Positions 1 through 7,989 of a DNA stretch of 64,000 bases are shown here, one piece after another. Position 1 is the stretch's first letter, and the number at the start of each line of letters is the position of its first letter. The translations under genes were made by a program, and so were the position numbers. Source of the stretch: Rhizocola hellebori. GTDB lineage: Bacteria; Actinomycetota; Actinomycetes; Mycobacteriales; Micromonosporaceae. The DNA lies in assembly GCF_016862955.1 (NCBI RefSeq), contig NZ_BONY01000022.1, forward strand, positions 1 through 64,000, written 5' to 3'. The notes below the pieces were generated by a model that saw nothing but the letters and a program-made list of their open reading frames with translations, did no database searches and was not told the DNA's origin.

Positions 1-71
1 GACAGCGGCGCGGCGCTGCGACATTGCGCGTGAAAGCAACTCGCGGCGGGGGCGGGGCGTGGGGGGAGCAA

Positions 72-96
72 GCGGCGCCGCTGGGGGCGGCGCCGC
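72..96 (-). terminator. GC-rich hairpin downstream of the aminotransferase
   Basis: An 8-bp perfect stem (72-79 with 89-96) around a 9-base loop lies just past the stop of the leftward aminotransferase gene. No U-run follows on the minus strand, so a terminator role is only inferred. The rest of 1-114 shows no gene. Confidence 0.35.
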
Positions 97-114
97 ATCG
101 GGAGTGAATGGTGG

Positions 115-1209
115 TTAGCCTCGGACGGCTTCTACTGCATCGGCTAGGCGGCGGACGCCTTCGTCGATTTCGTCTTGGCCTACTGCGCTGAAGGCCAGGC
201 GGAGGGAGTGCTCGCCGCCTTCCATGAGGAAGTCGGAGCCTTTGACCACGGCCACGCCTCGCTCGGCCGCGGCGGGGGCGAGCTTGTCCACGTGGACATC
301 GGCGGGCAGCTCGACCCACAGGAAGTAGCCGCCGTCGGGCTCGGTGAAGGTGGCGCCGGGAATCCTGCGGCGCAACGACTCGGCCAAGGCGGTGGCGCGC
401 TGGGCGAGAGCGGATTTCACCGTCTCGATGGAGCGGTCGATGTCGCCGGTGACGCAGAACTGGTAGACGATGCCCTGGGCCACCTGACCTGCTGAGATGT
501 AAAGGTTCGTGGCCCGCTTGGCGATGTCGTCGATGATGGCCTTCGAACCGATCAGGTATCCCACCCGGACTCCGGGGCAGACCGTCTTGGTGAACGAGCT
601 CGCGTGCACGACCAGGCCGGAGTCGTCCATGGACAGCATCGAAGGCAGTCGTTCGCCGCGGAAGCGGATGTCCACGTAGGGGTCGTCCTCGAAGATGACG
701 AAGCCGAACTCCTTGGCCAGCGCCAGCAGATCGCGCCGCTTCGCCAGCGAGAGCGTTGTCCCGGCCGGGTTCTGGTAGTTGGGGATCACGTGGGCGAGCT
801 TGGGCCGCACCCCGGAGGAGAGCAGGTCGCGAAGCTCAGCGATGTTGATGCCGTCGGGATCCATAGTGATCTGGTGCACGACAGCGCCGCTCTGGCGCAG
901 GCTCAGCAGTGTGCGGTCATAGGTCGGCTTCTCCACCACCACGTGGTCGCCGGCCTTGACGAGATAGTCGAACAGGAAGGCGTCGGCTTGCAGGGAGCCG
1001 TTCGTGACGAGCACCTGGTCTGCGCTGACCTCGTGCTTTTCCGCGATCCATTTGCGCAGAGGCGCATAGCCGTACGAGTTGCCGTAGGCGGTTATCCCAG
1101 CCGGATCGGAGGCGAAAGCGCGCCCCGCCGCGGCGGACAGACCCGACACGTCGATGATGTCGAGGCTGGGCGCACCTCGGGCGAAAGAAATCAGCTGCTC
1201 GGCGGTCAT
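115..1209 (-). CDS. PLP-dependent class I/II aminotransferase (2-aminoadipate transaminase-like)
   Basis: A 364-residue fold-type I aminotransferase of the kind found as the catalytic half of MocR regulators and as LysN-like 2-aminoadipate or aromatic aminotransferases. It shows the YGNSYGYAPLR segment near the N-terminus, the substrate-side NPAGTT motif near residue 150, FEDDPY for PLP ring contact, and SFTKTVCPGVRVGY, whose lysine (about residue 208) should form the internal aldimine. No N-terminal winged helix is present, so this is a free-standing cytosolic enzyme that transfers amino groups to a 2-oxo acid. The amino-acid substrate cannot be read from the sequence. It lies alone, downstream of the CBS-domain gene on the same strand. 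Confidence 0.9.
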   Translation of the reverse strand: MTAEQLISFARGAPSLDIIDVSGLSAAAGRAFASDPAGITAYGNSYGYAPLRKWIAEKHEVSADQVLVTNGSLQADAFLFDYLVKAGDHVVVEKPTYDRTLLSLRQSGAVVHQITMDPDGINIAELRDLLSSGVRPKLAHVIPNYQNPAGTTLSLAKRRDLLALAKEFGFVIFEDDPYVDIRFRGERLPSMLSMDDSGLVVHASSFTKTVCPGVRVGYLIGSKAIIDDIAKRATNLYISAGQVAQGIVYQFCVTGDIDRSIETVKSALAQRATALAESLRRRIPGATFTEPDGGYFLWVELPADVHVDKLAPAAAERGVAVVKGSDFLMEGGEHSLRLAFSAVGQDEIDEGVRRLADAVEAVRG

Positions 1210-1236
1210 GCCGGACAGCGTATCGAAATGACCTCG

Positions 1237-1647
1237 TCAGGCGCTGGCTGCGGCCTCGACACGGCGGAGTGACCAAGCACGCATCAAGTCGCGCACGGAG
1301 ATCAGACCCACCACATCACCGTCTTCGATCACGACCAGGTGGCGGAAGCCGCCACGCACCATGACCATCGCCGCTTCTTCGAGGCTCCACTCGGGATGCG
1401 CATAGATGGCGTCCCACGTGATGTGGTCTCGGCACGGCTCGGTATCGGGATCACAACCGCTGCCTATGGCATAGAGAACGTCACGCTCAGTCATGATGCC
1501 GGGGCCTTCGCCGTCGGGATCGTGGACCACAGCCGAACCTATTCGCCGAGCAGCCATCAGCTGCGCCGCCTGGCGCAACGTGTGCTCGGGGCCGATCATG
1601 AGCACGGAACCGCTCATGGCCTCACGGACTACCTGGACATTCTCCAT
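1237..1647 (-). CDS. Tandem CBS-domain protein
   Basis: A 136-residue protein made almost wholly of two CBS motifs (about residues 10-60 and 75-125), including TERDVLYA and the second-repeat VIEDGDVVGLISVRDLM. Such Bateman modules bind adenosyl nucleotides and act as small cytosolic energy or redox sensors. The ATG at 1647 is chosen because GAGGGAG lies about 10 bases upstream; an upstream in-frame extension lacks such a site. The protein ends with VEAAASA. Its start faces the phosphatidyltransferase gene across 56 bp, suggesting a shared divergent promoter. No partner protein is apparent. Confidence 0.88.
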   Translation of the reverse strand: MENVQVVREAMSGSVLMIGPEHTLRQAAQLMAARRIGSAVVHDPDGEGPGIMTERDVLYAIGSGCDPDTEPCRDHITWDAIYAHPEWSLEEAAMVMVRGGFRHLVVIEDGDVVGLISVRDLMRAWSLRRVEAAASA

Positions 1648-1703
1648 CACCCAACCACACTCCCTCGGAACGCAACCCCATTGAAACGCACCGTAAGGAC
1701 ATC

Positions 1704-2408
1704 GTGGCCCGGTTCTGGGCAACTCACAAGACTTGTTATGGAATGGGGTCTGTGCTGCGTGTTGCGGACTTCTATGCGGCCAACCGGGGCGGTGGGCTGT
1801 ATTCGGAGGCCGTCAGCCAACGGTTGGGCGCCTTTGTCGCGCTTGCCGGCGCTCGCGCGGGCGTCAAACCGACCGTTATCACGCTGGCCAGCTTGGCCGT
1901 TGGGGTCGCCTCATCGGCCGGGCTCACCATCGCGGGCCATCGGGTAAGCCCGTGGGTAGCGCTGCTGGTACTGCTTGGCTGGCAAATCGCCTACGCGTTC
2001 GACTGCGCCGACGGCCAGCTGGCCCGGGTCACCGGGCAGGCCGGACCGGCGGGGGCCAGAGTGGATGTGCTGTGCGACGTGGCTGGGCATGTCGCGCTGG
2101 TGACGGCGCTGGTGACGGTCGCGCGGCCGCCGCTGTGGCTGGGCGCGCTTTTCGCCGGCAGCTGGATGATCAACATCATTACCAGCGTGCTGGCCACGGG
2201 TGAGGCACCCTCGCTGATCGCCTCTCGGTCGGGGCCGGCCCGGGTGGTCAAGCTGCTTCGCGACTATGGGGCGCTCGTGCTTGCCGCCGGGCTCATCGTG
2301 CTCTTTGTTCCGTCATGGCTTATCTGGTACCTGATAAGCCTCACCGTGATCAACTGCGCTTTCCTCATCGCGAGCATCGTTCAGGCCGCGCGCCGGGCGC
2401 TTCGATAA
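1704..2408 (+). CDS. CDP-alcohol phosphatidyltransferase family membrane protein
   Basis: An integral membrane enzyme of about 234 residues with the complete CDP-OH-P signature: D100, D103-G104, A107-R108, G117, D121 and D125. These aspartates coordinate two metal ions in enzymes that move a phospho-alcohol from a CDP-linked donor to an alcohol acceptor in phospholipid or polar-lipid synthesis. Several hydrophobic segments surround the motif. The acceptor cannot be assigned. The GTG at 1704 has AAGGA just upstream; ATG 1743 is an alternative start. The 3' end overlaps the convergent glycosyltransferase by 28 bp, and the pairing with a sugar transferase may hint at glycolipid synthesis, which is inference. 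Confidence 0.88.
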   Translation: MARFWATHKTCYGMGSVLRVADFYAANRGGGLYSEAVSQRLGAFVALAGARAGVKPTVITLASLAVGVASSAGLTIAGHRVSPWVALLVLLGWQIAYAFDCADGQLARVTGQAGPAGARVDVLCDVAGHVALVTALVTVARPPLWLGALFAGSWMINIITSVLATGEAPSLIASRSGPARVVKLLRDYGALVLAAGLIVLFVPSWLIWYLISLTVINCAFLIASIVQAARRALR

Positions 2409-3523
2409 ACCTCGATCAGTCCTTGCACGCACCGCTGTGGCGTATGCGAAGCCAGATAGCGCTCGCGAGCCACCGCACGCAGCCCGGCCGCCTGAGCGCC
2501 CGCGACGCGCAGCCCGGCGCGCAGCGCGTCGACATCGGCAGGCACCACCCACCCGGCCGGCCCGATCAGGTCGGCTATCCCGCCGAGGTCGGTCCCGAGA
2601 ACGGGCCGCCCGTTGGCCAGCGCCTCGATGATCAGAGTGGGATGGACGTCCTCGAGCACGGACGGCACCACGACGAAAGCGCTGGCCCGGATGGCAGACC
2701 GCATGCCGTCCCGGTCAAGCCGGCCCAGATAGTCGACGCCGGAATGCGATTCGACCCGCGCCCGCAGCTCGCCGTCCCCGGCCACCCGCAACTGGCCCAG
2801 CTCAGCCGGCCAGGCCGCGAGCAGCAGGGACAGCCCTTTCTCTGCCGTGAGCCGCCCGCCGAACAGGACACCTTGGCCGGGATCGGACGGCGGCTCGCCG
2901 GGATCGTCCACCGCGTTCGGTTTCACGGTGATCCGCTGCGCGGCGACGCCGAAGCGGCGTAGGTGTGCGGCCATGGCCGGGGTCGGGGCGACGTACCGGT
3001 CCACCTGCAACCAGGTCCGTCGATGCACCGCCAGCGCGGCCGCGAGCACCGCGCTCTGCGTAGCCGAGCCGCGGTAGCAGCGATGAACCAGCGCCGGGGT
3101 GGCCAGTTTGCGTCCCACGCAGTCGTGGCAGATGCGCCCGTCGCGGAAGAAGAGCCCGTTAGCGCAGACGTGACGGTAGTTGTGCGCGGTCTGCACGACG
3201 GGAACGCCCAGCCGGTGCGCGGTCCGCACGATCCACGGCGAGATGAGCGGATAGGGGTTGTGCAGGTGCACCACATCGGGCCGGTGCCGCCGGATCAGCC
3301 CGGCCAGCTCGCGCTGCGCCGAAGGCGCCCAGATCGGATCGATCGGAAGCATCGCCTTATCCAGCAGCGGCAGTGTCGGGATGTCGTCAGAATCGCGCAG
3401 CATAGGCACGACTTCGACGCCGGCCGCGCCAAGCCAGCCGATCTCCTGTTCGACGACGGTGTTCTCGCCGGAGGGCAGGGCCGATCGATAACGGTTGTGC
3501 ACCACGATGACCTTCAACCTCAC
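2381..3523 (-). CDS. GT4-family glycosyltransferase
   Basis: A 380-residue GT-B fold retaining glycosyltransferase (GT4). The N-terminal half has the acceptor-side segment with HNPYPLISP and the Cys-containing VCANGLFFRDGRICHDC stretch seen in many GT4 enzymes. The C-terminal donor domain carries GRLTAEKGLSLLLAAW and the E-x7-E pair in EDVHPTLIIEALANGRP, which bind the nucleotide-sugar. It should act at the cytoplasmic face of the membrane in exopolysaccharide or glycolipid assembly, in keeping with an initiating sugar transferase 1 kb away. Its start codon lies only 18 bp from the divergent DNA-glycosylase start, leaving little room for separate promoters. Confidence 0.9.
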   Translation of the reverse strand: MRLKVIVVHNRYRSALPSGENTVVEQEIGWLGAAGVEVVPMLRDSDDIPTLPLLDKAMLPIDPIWAPSAQRELAGLIRRHRPDVVHLHNPYPLISPWIVRTAHRLGVPVVQTAHNYRHVCANGLFFRDGRICHDCVGRKLATPALVHRCYRGSATQSAVLAAALAVHRRTWLQVDRYVAPTPAMAAHLRRFGVAAQRITVKPNAVDDPGEPPSDPGQGVLFGGRLTAEKGLSLLLAAWPAELGQLRVAGDGELRARVESHSGVDYLGRLDRDGMRSAIRASAFVVVPSVLEDVHPTLIIEALANGRPVLGTDLGGIADLIGPAGWVVPADVDALRAGLRVAGAQAAGLRAVARERYLASHTPQRCVQGLIEVYRSARRAA

Positions 3524-3541
3524 ATGGGCCAGAATAGGGGC

Positions 3542-4399
3542 GTGCCCGAGTTGCCCGAGGTGGAAGCGCTAGCCGCCTATCTGCGCGAGCGCGCCGTTGG
3601 CCTGCAGGTCAAACGGATCGACGTCGCCGCGATCAGCGTGTTGAAGACCTTTGACCCACCTATCTCCGCCGTGTCCGGGCTGGAGCTGACCGGTACCCAG
3701 AGAAGGGGCAAGTTTCTTGATCTTCATATCGGCGACGAGCTGCATCTGATCATCCATTTGGCCCGGGCGGGATGGCTGCATTACCGCGACAATCTGGCAC
3801 CCGCTCCGCTGAAACCGGGCAAGGGACCCATCGCCCTTCGGATACATCTGAGCGATGGCTCAGGATTCGACCTCACCGAGGCGGGCACCCAGAAGAAGCT
3901 CGCCGCCTACCTGGTGCGCGACCCGATGCAGGTGCCGGGAGTGGCCCGGCTCGGCCCCGATGCGCTGTCCCTCGACGCCGCCGGTCTGGCCGAAATCTTC
4001 AAGAGCCGCAACGCTCAGATAAAGGGTGTCCTGAGAGACCAGCAGGTGCTGGCCGGGGTGGGTAATGCCTACTCCGACGAGATTTTGCACGTGGCGAAGA
4101 TGTCTCCGTTCGCGCGCGCAGACAAATTGACCGGCGAGCAACTCGAGCAGCTCCACAGTGCCATGCAAAGCGTTCTCACCGATGCCGTGAAGCGTGCGGT
4201 GGGACAGAAAGCCGCCACCCTGAAATCGGAGAAGCGAGCCGGATTGAGGGTGCATGGGCGGGCGGGCGAGAAGTGTCCCGTCTGTGGCGACGTAGTGCGT
4301 GAAGTCTCCTTCGCGGACTCGAGCCTTCAGTACTGCGCGACCTGCCAAACTGGCGGAAAGCCACTTGCCGACCGCAGACTGTCACGGCTTCTTCGCTAG
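3542..4399 (+). CDS. Fpg/Nei-family DNA glycosylase / AP lyase
   Basis: A 285-residue base-excision repair enzyme. GTG 3542 gives the obligatory N-terminus Met-Pro-Glu-Leu-Pro-Glu-Val-Glu, in which Pro2 is the Schiff-base nucleophile and the acidic residues are catalytic. The RRGKFL segment supplies the conserved beta-hairpin lysine. The H2TH region is recognisable in LRDQQVLAGVGNAYSDEIL. The C-terminus ends in a zinc finger with CPVC and CATC pairs followed by the DNA-contacting QTGGK. It removes oxidised bases from DNA and nicks the abasic site. Whether it prefers 8-oxoG (Fpg) or pyrimidines (Nei) cannot be decided. An in-frame upstream extension antisense to the glycosyltransferase was rejected. 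Confidence 0.93.
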   Translation: MPELPEVEALAAYLRERAVGLQVKRIDVAAISVLKTFDPPISAVSGLELTGTQRRGKFLDLHIGDELHLIIHLARAGWLHYRDNLAPAPLKPGKGPIALRIHLSDGSGFDLTEAGTQKKLAAYLVRDPMQVPGVARLGPDALSLDAAGLAEIFKSRNAQIKGVLRDQQVLAGVGNAYSDEILHVAKMSPFARADKLTGEQLEQLHSAMQSVLTDAVKRAVGQKAATLKSEKRAGLRVHGRAGEKCPVCGDVVREVSFADSSLQYCATCQTGGKPLADRRLSRLLR

Positions 4400-4592
4400 T
4401 GTTCACAACCTGCGTCGGCCGATATAGTGTGCCGGTCCTGATGTCCGTGGGTGTTACCACGATGTCGGACAAACCGTGCGAGACTGAGCGTTGTGGGTGA
4501 CACCCGTCATATAGCACGCTCTTACGACCGGTCCGGTGGGGCCGGTCGGCTTAGCCGAACAGGCAAGCGATGGAAGGGTGGTCCCAGGTAAG

Positions 4593-6164
4593 GTGACAAC
4601 AAGCCTGAAGCACCCGGCGACGCCTATCAGTGAGCGGCGTCCGCAGACGAGCACGACCGTTTCCGCCAGTGACTATCTTGTAGAACAAAACGTGAAGGCG
4701 CAGAAGACGAACGGTGTCGCCCGAAGCGCATTTGCGCGTCCTGCCGCAAGACGGGCCAAGTGGCATCGACCTTACGTGCTGTGTTTGCTCATCGCTGACC
4801 TGCTCTGCGCGCTCGGCGCGAGTTACACCGCCGTCTCGATTTTCGCCTCCGACCGCATCACCGCCGGTTTCGACGACGACCGCGTCTTCCTTGCCATCGC
4901 CTACATCGGGCTCCCGTTGGGCTGGCTCATCCTGCTGTGGGCCAACGGCGCCTACGACCGCCGGATAGTGGGCATCGGCACCGACGAGTTCAAGCGCGTG
5001 GTGCGCACGACGATCGCCGTTACGGCCAGCCTGGGTTTCCTCGCCTTCGGTCTGCAGAAGGGCGTTTCGCGCGGCTCGGTCGCCTTCGTGGTGCTCGGCG
5101 CGATGGCCTACATCCTCGCGGTGCGCCTGTTGGCCCGTAAGGCGCTACACCTGCTGCGCCGCCGCGGACGCCTGGCCACCTATCGCATGCTTCTGGTCGG
5201 CTCGCTGCCCGAGACGCTGTTCGTGCACAAGGTGGTCTCCCGCAACATCTCGACCGGCCTGGTCCCGGTCGCCATCCACCTGTCGGAAAACCTGCCCGCC
5301 GCCCGGCGCGCCCAGGCTCCCGTTCCTGTCTACTTTGGACGCGATCTGGTCGAGCTGGTGCACGAGCTCAACGCCGACACCATCGCCGTCTGCGGCTCCG
5401 CCGGCGCCGAGCCCGACGAGCTGCGCCGGCTGGCTTGGCAGCTCGAAGGCACCGGCATCGACCTCGTGGTGGCACCACAGCTCACCGACGTCGCCGGCCC
5501 GCGCGTGCACATCCGGCCGATCGAAGGCCTGCCCCTGCTGCACGTGGAGGAGCCCAAGCTTTCCGGCGTCGCCTGGCTGGCCAAGAACCTGCTCGACCGG
5601 GTCGCTGCCGCGCTCGGGCTGCTCGTCCTCATCCCGGTGTTCTTCGGGATCTCCCTGGCCATCCGGATGACCGACCGTGGCCCGGCCTTCTTCCGCCAGC
5701 TGCGGGTCGGTCACGAAGGCCGGATCTTCCGGGTGTGGAAGTTCCGCACCATGTACCTGGACGCCGAGGAGCGCAAGAGCAAGCTCGTCACCGCGAACGA
5801 GACCGACGGCATGCTCTTCAAAATCAAGGACGACCCGCGGGTCACCCCGGTCGGCCGGATGCTGCGGGCCACTTCGCTCGACGAGCTGCCCCAGCTCATC
5901 AACGTGCTCAAGGGCGAGATGTCCTTGGTCGGGCCGCGTCCGCTGCCCGCCGACGACGGCGATTATCTGGGCGACGTGCGGCGCCGGCTGCTCGTGCGGC
6001 CCGGCATGACCGGCCTGTGGCAGGTCTCCGGCCGTTCGGACCTCAGCTGGGACGAAGCCGTCCGGCTCGACCTCTACTACGTGGACAACTGGTCGCTGGC
6101 CTATGACCTGAGCATCCTGTGGCGCACCATCGGCGTGGTCGTGGCCCGTAAAGGCGCTTATTAG
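4593..6164 (+). CDS. Polyprenyl glycosylphosphotransferase (initiating sugar transferase)
   Basis: A membrane enzyme of about 523 residues with the WbaP/WcaJ layout: a variable N-terminus, four hydrophobic segments, a central Rossmann-like CoA-binding_3 domain and a C-terminal bacterial sugar transferase domain. The last contains the WKFRTM motif, the basic/acidic DELPQLINVLKGEMSLVGPRP block and the closing RPGMTGLWQVSGRS. It transfers a sugar-1-phosphate from a nucleotide sugar to undecaprenyl phosphate, starting a polysaccharide repeat. The start is uncertain: GTG 4593 is used, while GTG 4536 or later codons are possible. The 136-bp upstream gap holds a GACCGG/CCGGTC hairpin at 4525-4546 and probably the promoter. 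Confidence 0.88.
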   Translation: MTTSLKHPATPISERRPQTSTTVSASDYLVEQNVKAQKTNGVARSAFARPAARRAKWHRPYVLCLLIADLLCALGASYTAVSIFASDRITAGFDDDRVFLAIAYIGLPLGWLILLWANGAYDRRIVGIGTDEFKRVVRTTIAVTASLGFLAFGLQKGVSRGSVAFVVLGAMAYILAVRLLARKALHLLRRRGRLATYRMLLVGSLPETLFVHKVVSRNISTGLVPVAIHLSENLPAARRAQAPVPVYFGRDLVELVHELNADTIAVCGSAGAEPDELRRLAWQLEGTGIDLVVAPQLTDVAGPRVHIRPIEGLPLLHVEEPKLSGVAWLAKNLLDRVAAALGLLVLIPVFFGISLAIRMTDRGPAFFRQLRVGHEGRIFRVWKFRTMYLDAEERKSKLVTANETDGMLFKIKDDPRVTPVGRMLRATSLDELPQLINVLKGEMSLVGPRPLPADDGDYLGDVRRRLLVRPGMTGLWQVSGRSDLSWDEAVRLDLYYVDNWSLAYDLSILWRTIGVVVARKGAY

Positions 6165-6205
6165 CTTCACCGCTCCTCCACATTTGGCCACTACAGTGCC
6201 AAAAC

Positions 6206-6871
6206 ATGAGTCGTGTGTTGGTGGTGGAGGACGATCCTGCGATCGCTGCGTCGGTGCTGGCGCGTTTGCGCGCTGAAGGTTTCACCGTCGACCATGCGGC
6301 CACCGGGCCCACCGCGGTGGAGATGGCCTTCCGGACCAGCCCCGACCTGATCGTGCTCGACCTCATGCTGCCCGGCTTCGACGGCTTGGAGGTGTGCCGC
6401 CGGGTACAGGCCAGGCGGCCGGTTCCGGTGCTGATGCTCACCGCTCGCGACGACGAGAACGACCTGCTGATCGGGCTGGCCGTGGGGGCCGACGACTATC
6501 TCACCAAACCCTTTTCGCTGCGCGTTCTCGCGGCACGGGTGCATGCCCTGCTGCGGCGGGCGTCGATGGCGGTCGCGCCGGAAGCGCCGATTCGCGTGGG
6601 AGACCTGGAAATCAACCGGCAGGAGCGGCGGGTGAAACGCTCGGGCGTGGAGGCCCACCTGACACCCATCGAATACGACCTGCTGGTCTACCTCGCCGAG
6701 CGCCACCGCAACGTGCTGCCGCGGGAGCGTCTGCTGTCCGAAATCTGGGGCTGGGCCGAGGGTTGCAGCACCCGGACCGTCGACTCGCACATCAAAGCGT
6801 TGCGCCGCAAGCTCGGCGCCGACCTCATCCGGACCGTGCACGGGGTGGGCTACGCCCTGGAAGCCGCATGA
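6206..6871 (+). CDS. OmpR/PhoB-type response regulator
   Basis: A 221-residue two-component regulator. The receiver domain has the acidic pocket E8-D9-D10, phospho-acceptor D52 within LIVLDLMLPGFDG, T79 and K101 (YLTKPF). The C-terminal winged helix (about residues 130-220) contains the LTPIEYDLLVYLAERH and RTVDSHIKALRRKLG segments typical of OmpR-family DNA binding. It should be phosphorylated by the histidine kinase encoded next, with which it shares an ATGA stop/start overlap, so the two are translationally coupled. The target genes are unknown; the coupled DUF4173 membrane protein is an obvious candidate but this is inference. Confidence 0.95.
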   Translation: MSRVLVVEDDPAIAASVLARLRAEGFTVDHAATGPTAVEMAFRTSPDLIVLDLMLPGFDGLEVCRRVQARRPVPVLMLTARDDENDLLIGLAVGADDYLTKPFSLRVLAARVHALLRRASMAVAPEAPIRVGDLEINRQERRVKRSGVEAHLTPIEYDLLVYLAERHRNVLPRERLLSEIWGWAEGCSTRTVDSHIKALRRKLGADLIRTVHGVGYALEAA

Positions 6872-7989
6872 TCGAAAGATTTCTCGACTGGTTGACCGCA
6901 CCCCTTTATCGCGTGCTCGGCCCTCTGATCGCTTTGTCTCATCGGGTACTGGATCGAATGCCCCGCCCGCTGGATCCCTTCCGCTCCATCAAACTCAAGC
7001 TGAGCATCCTGCTCGGCATCTCCGGCGGAGTCGGGCTCTCCGTCTTCTGGCTCAGCATCGGCTGGGTCGAGTGGCGGACGGCCTTTTCGGCGGCGGCGGT
7101 CGGGGTCGTCATCCTGCAGATCTTCGCCCACGGCATGACCAAGCCGCTGCGCGAGATGACGGCCGCGGCCCGCGCCATGGCGCGCGGCGACTACCGGCTG
7201 CGGGTGCGCGCCACAAGCCGGGACGAGGTGGGCGAGCTCGCCCGGGCCTTCAACCTGATGTCCGCCGACCTTGCCGCCGCCGACCAGCAGCGGCGGGAGC
7301 TGATCGCGAACGTGTCGCACGAGTTGCGTACCCCCATAACGGCTTTGCAAGGGGTTTTGGAGAACCTTGTCGATGGGGTCAGCATTCCCGACGACGACAC
7401 CCTGCGCACCGCTCTGACGCAGACCGAACGTCTGGGCCGCTTGGTAAAAGAACTTCTCGATCTGTCCAAGTTGGACGCCGGGGCCACGCCGCTCAACCTG
7501 ACTTCGGTCGAGGCGGGGTCGCTGCTTTCCAATGCGCTCTCCGAGGCCCGGCTCGGCCATCCCGGCATTCGCTTCGTCCTTCAGGAACCAACCTCGCAGT
7601 TGCGCATCATGGTGGACCCGGCAAGACTCCAGCAGGTCTTCGCCAACCTGCTCGACAATGCGGCCCGGCACAGTCCAGCAGGTGGGACGGTGACGGTCTG
7701 CGGGAATCGTGGCTCAAACGTTACCGTCTTCGACGTGACTGATCGGGGGACGGGCATCCCGCCGCTGCAACGCGACAGGGTGTTCGAACGTTTCACTCGC
7801 GGATACCCAGCCGGGCGGGACGGCGGCACAGGTCTTGGCCTTGCCATCGCGCGTTGGGTCGTCGAGTTGCATCACGGCACCATCGCGATAGTTGATCCCC
7901 CCGAGGGGATCGGCTGTCGGGTTCGCATCACCCTGCCAGATCAGCCAGCCCTCGGAGGCCAAAATGACGAGCACCCCACCGGAGACTGA
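6868..7989 (+). CDS. Sensor histidine kinase with HAMP domain
   Basis: A 373-residue membrane sensor kinase. Two hydrophobic segments (about 45-65 and 70-88) are separated by only a few residues, so there is essentially no extracytoplasmic sensing domain. HAMP follows (about 89-140), then the dimerisation helix with phospho-acceptor H151 in NVSHELRTP, and the ATPase domain with the N-box LLDNAARHS, DRGTGIP and GTGLGLAI. The start ATG overlaps the regulator's stop. The lack of a loop between the membrane helices suggests it senses membrane state or a partner protein, as in intramembrane-sensing kinases. Its 3' end overlaps the next gene by 26 bp. Confidence 0.95.
   Translation: MIERFLDWLTAPLYRVLGPLIALSHRVLDRMPRPLDPFRSIKLKLSILLGISGGVGLSVFWLSIGWVEWRTAFSAAAVGVVILQIFAHGMTKPLREMTAAARAMARGDYRLRVRATSRDEVGELARAFNLMSADLAAADQQRRELIANVSHELRTPITALQGVLENLVDGVSIPDDDTLRTALTQTERLGRLVKELLDLSKLDAGATPLNLTSVEAGSLLSNALSEARLGHPGIRFVLQEPTSQLRIMVDPARLQQVFANLLDNAARHSPAGGTVTVCGNRGSNVTVFDVTDRGTGIPPLQRDRVFERFTRGYPAGRDGGTGLGLAIARWVVELHHGTIAIVDPPEGIGCRVRITLPDQPALGGQNDEHPTGD

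Noticed and set aside
2963-3541. N-terminal extension of the Fpg/Nei gene
   Set aside because: Runs antisense to the GT4 gene, and the glycosylase needs Pro at position 2, which GTG 3542 supplies.
5145-6191. 348-codon minus-strand frame across the sugar transferase
   Set aside because: Antisense shadow of a gene with clear catalytic motifs; product is unstructured and unrecognisable.
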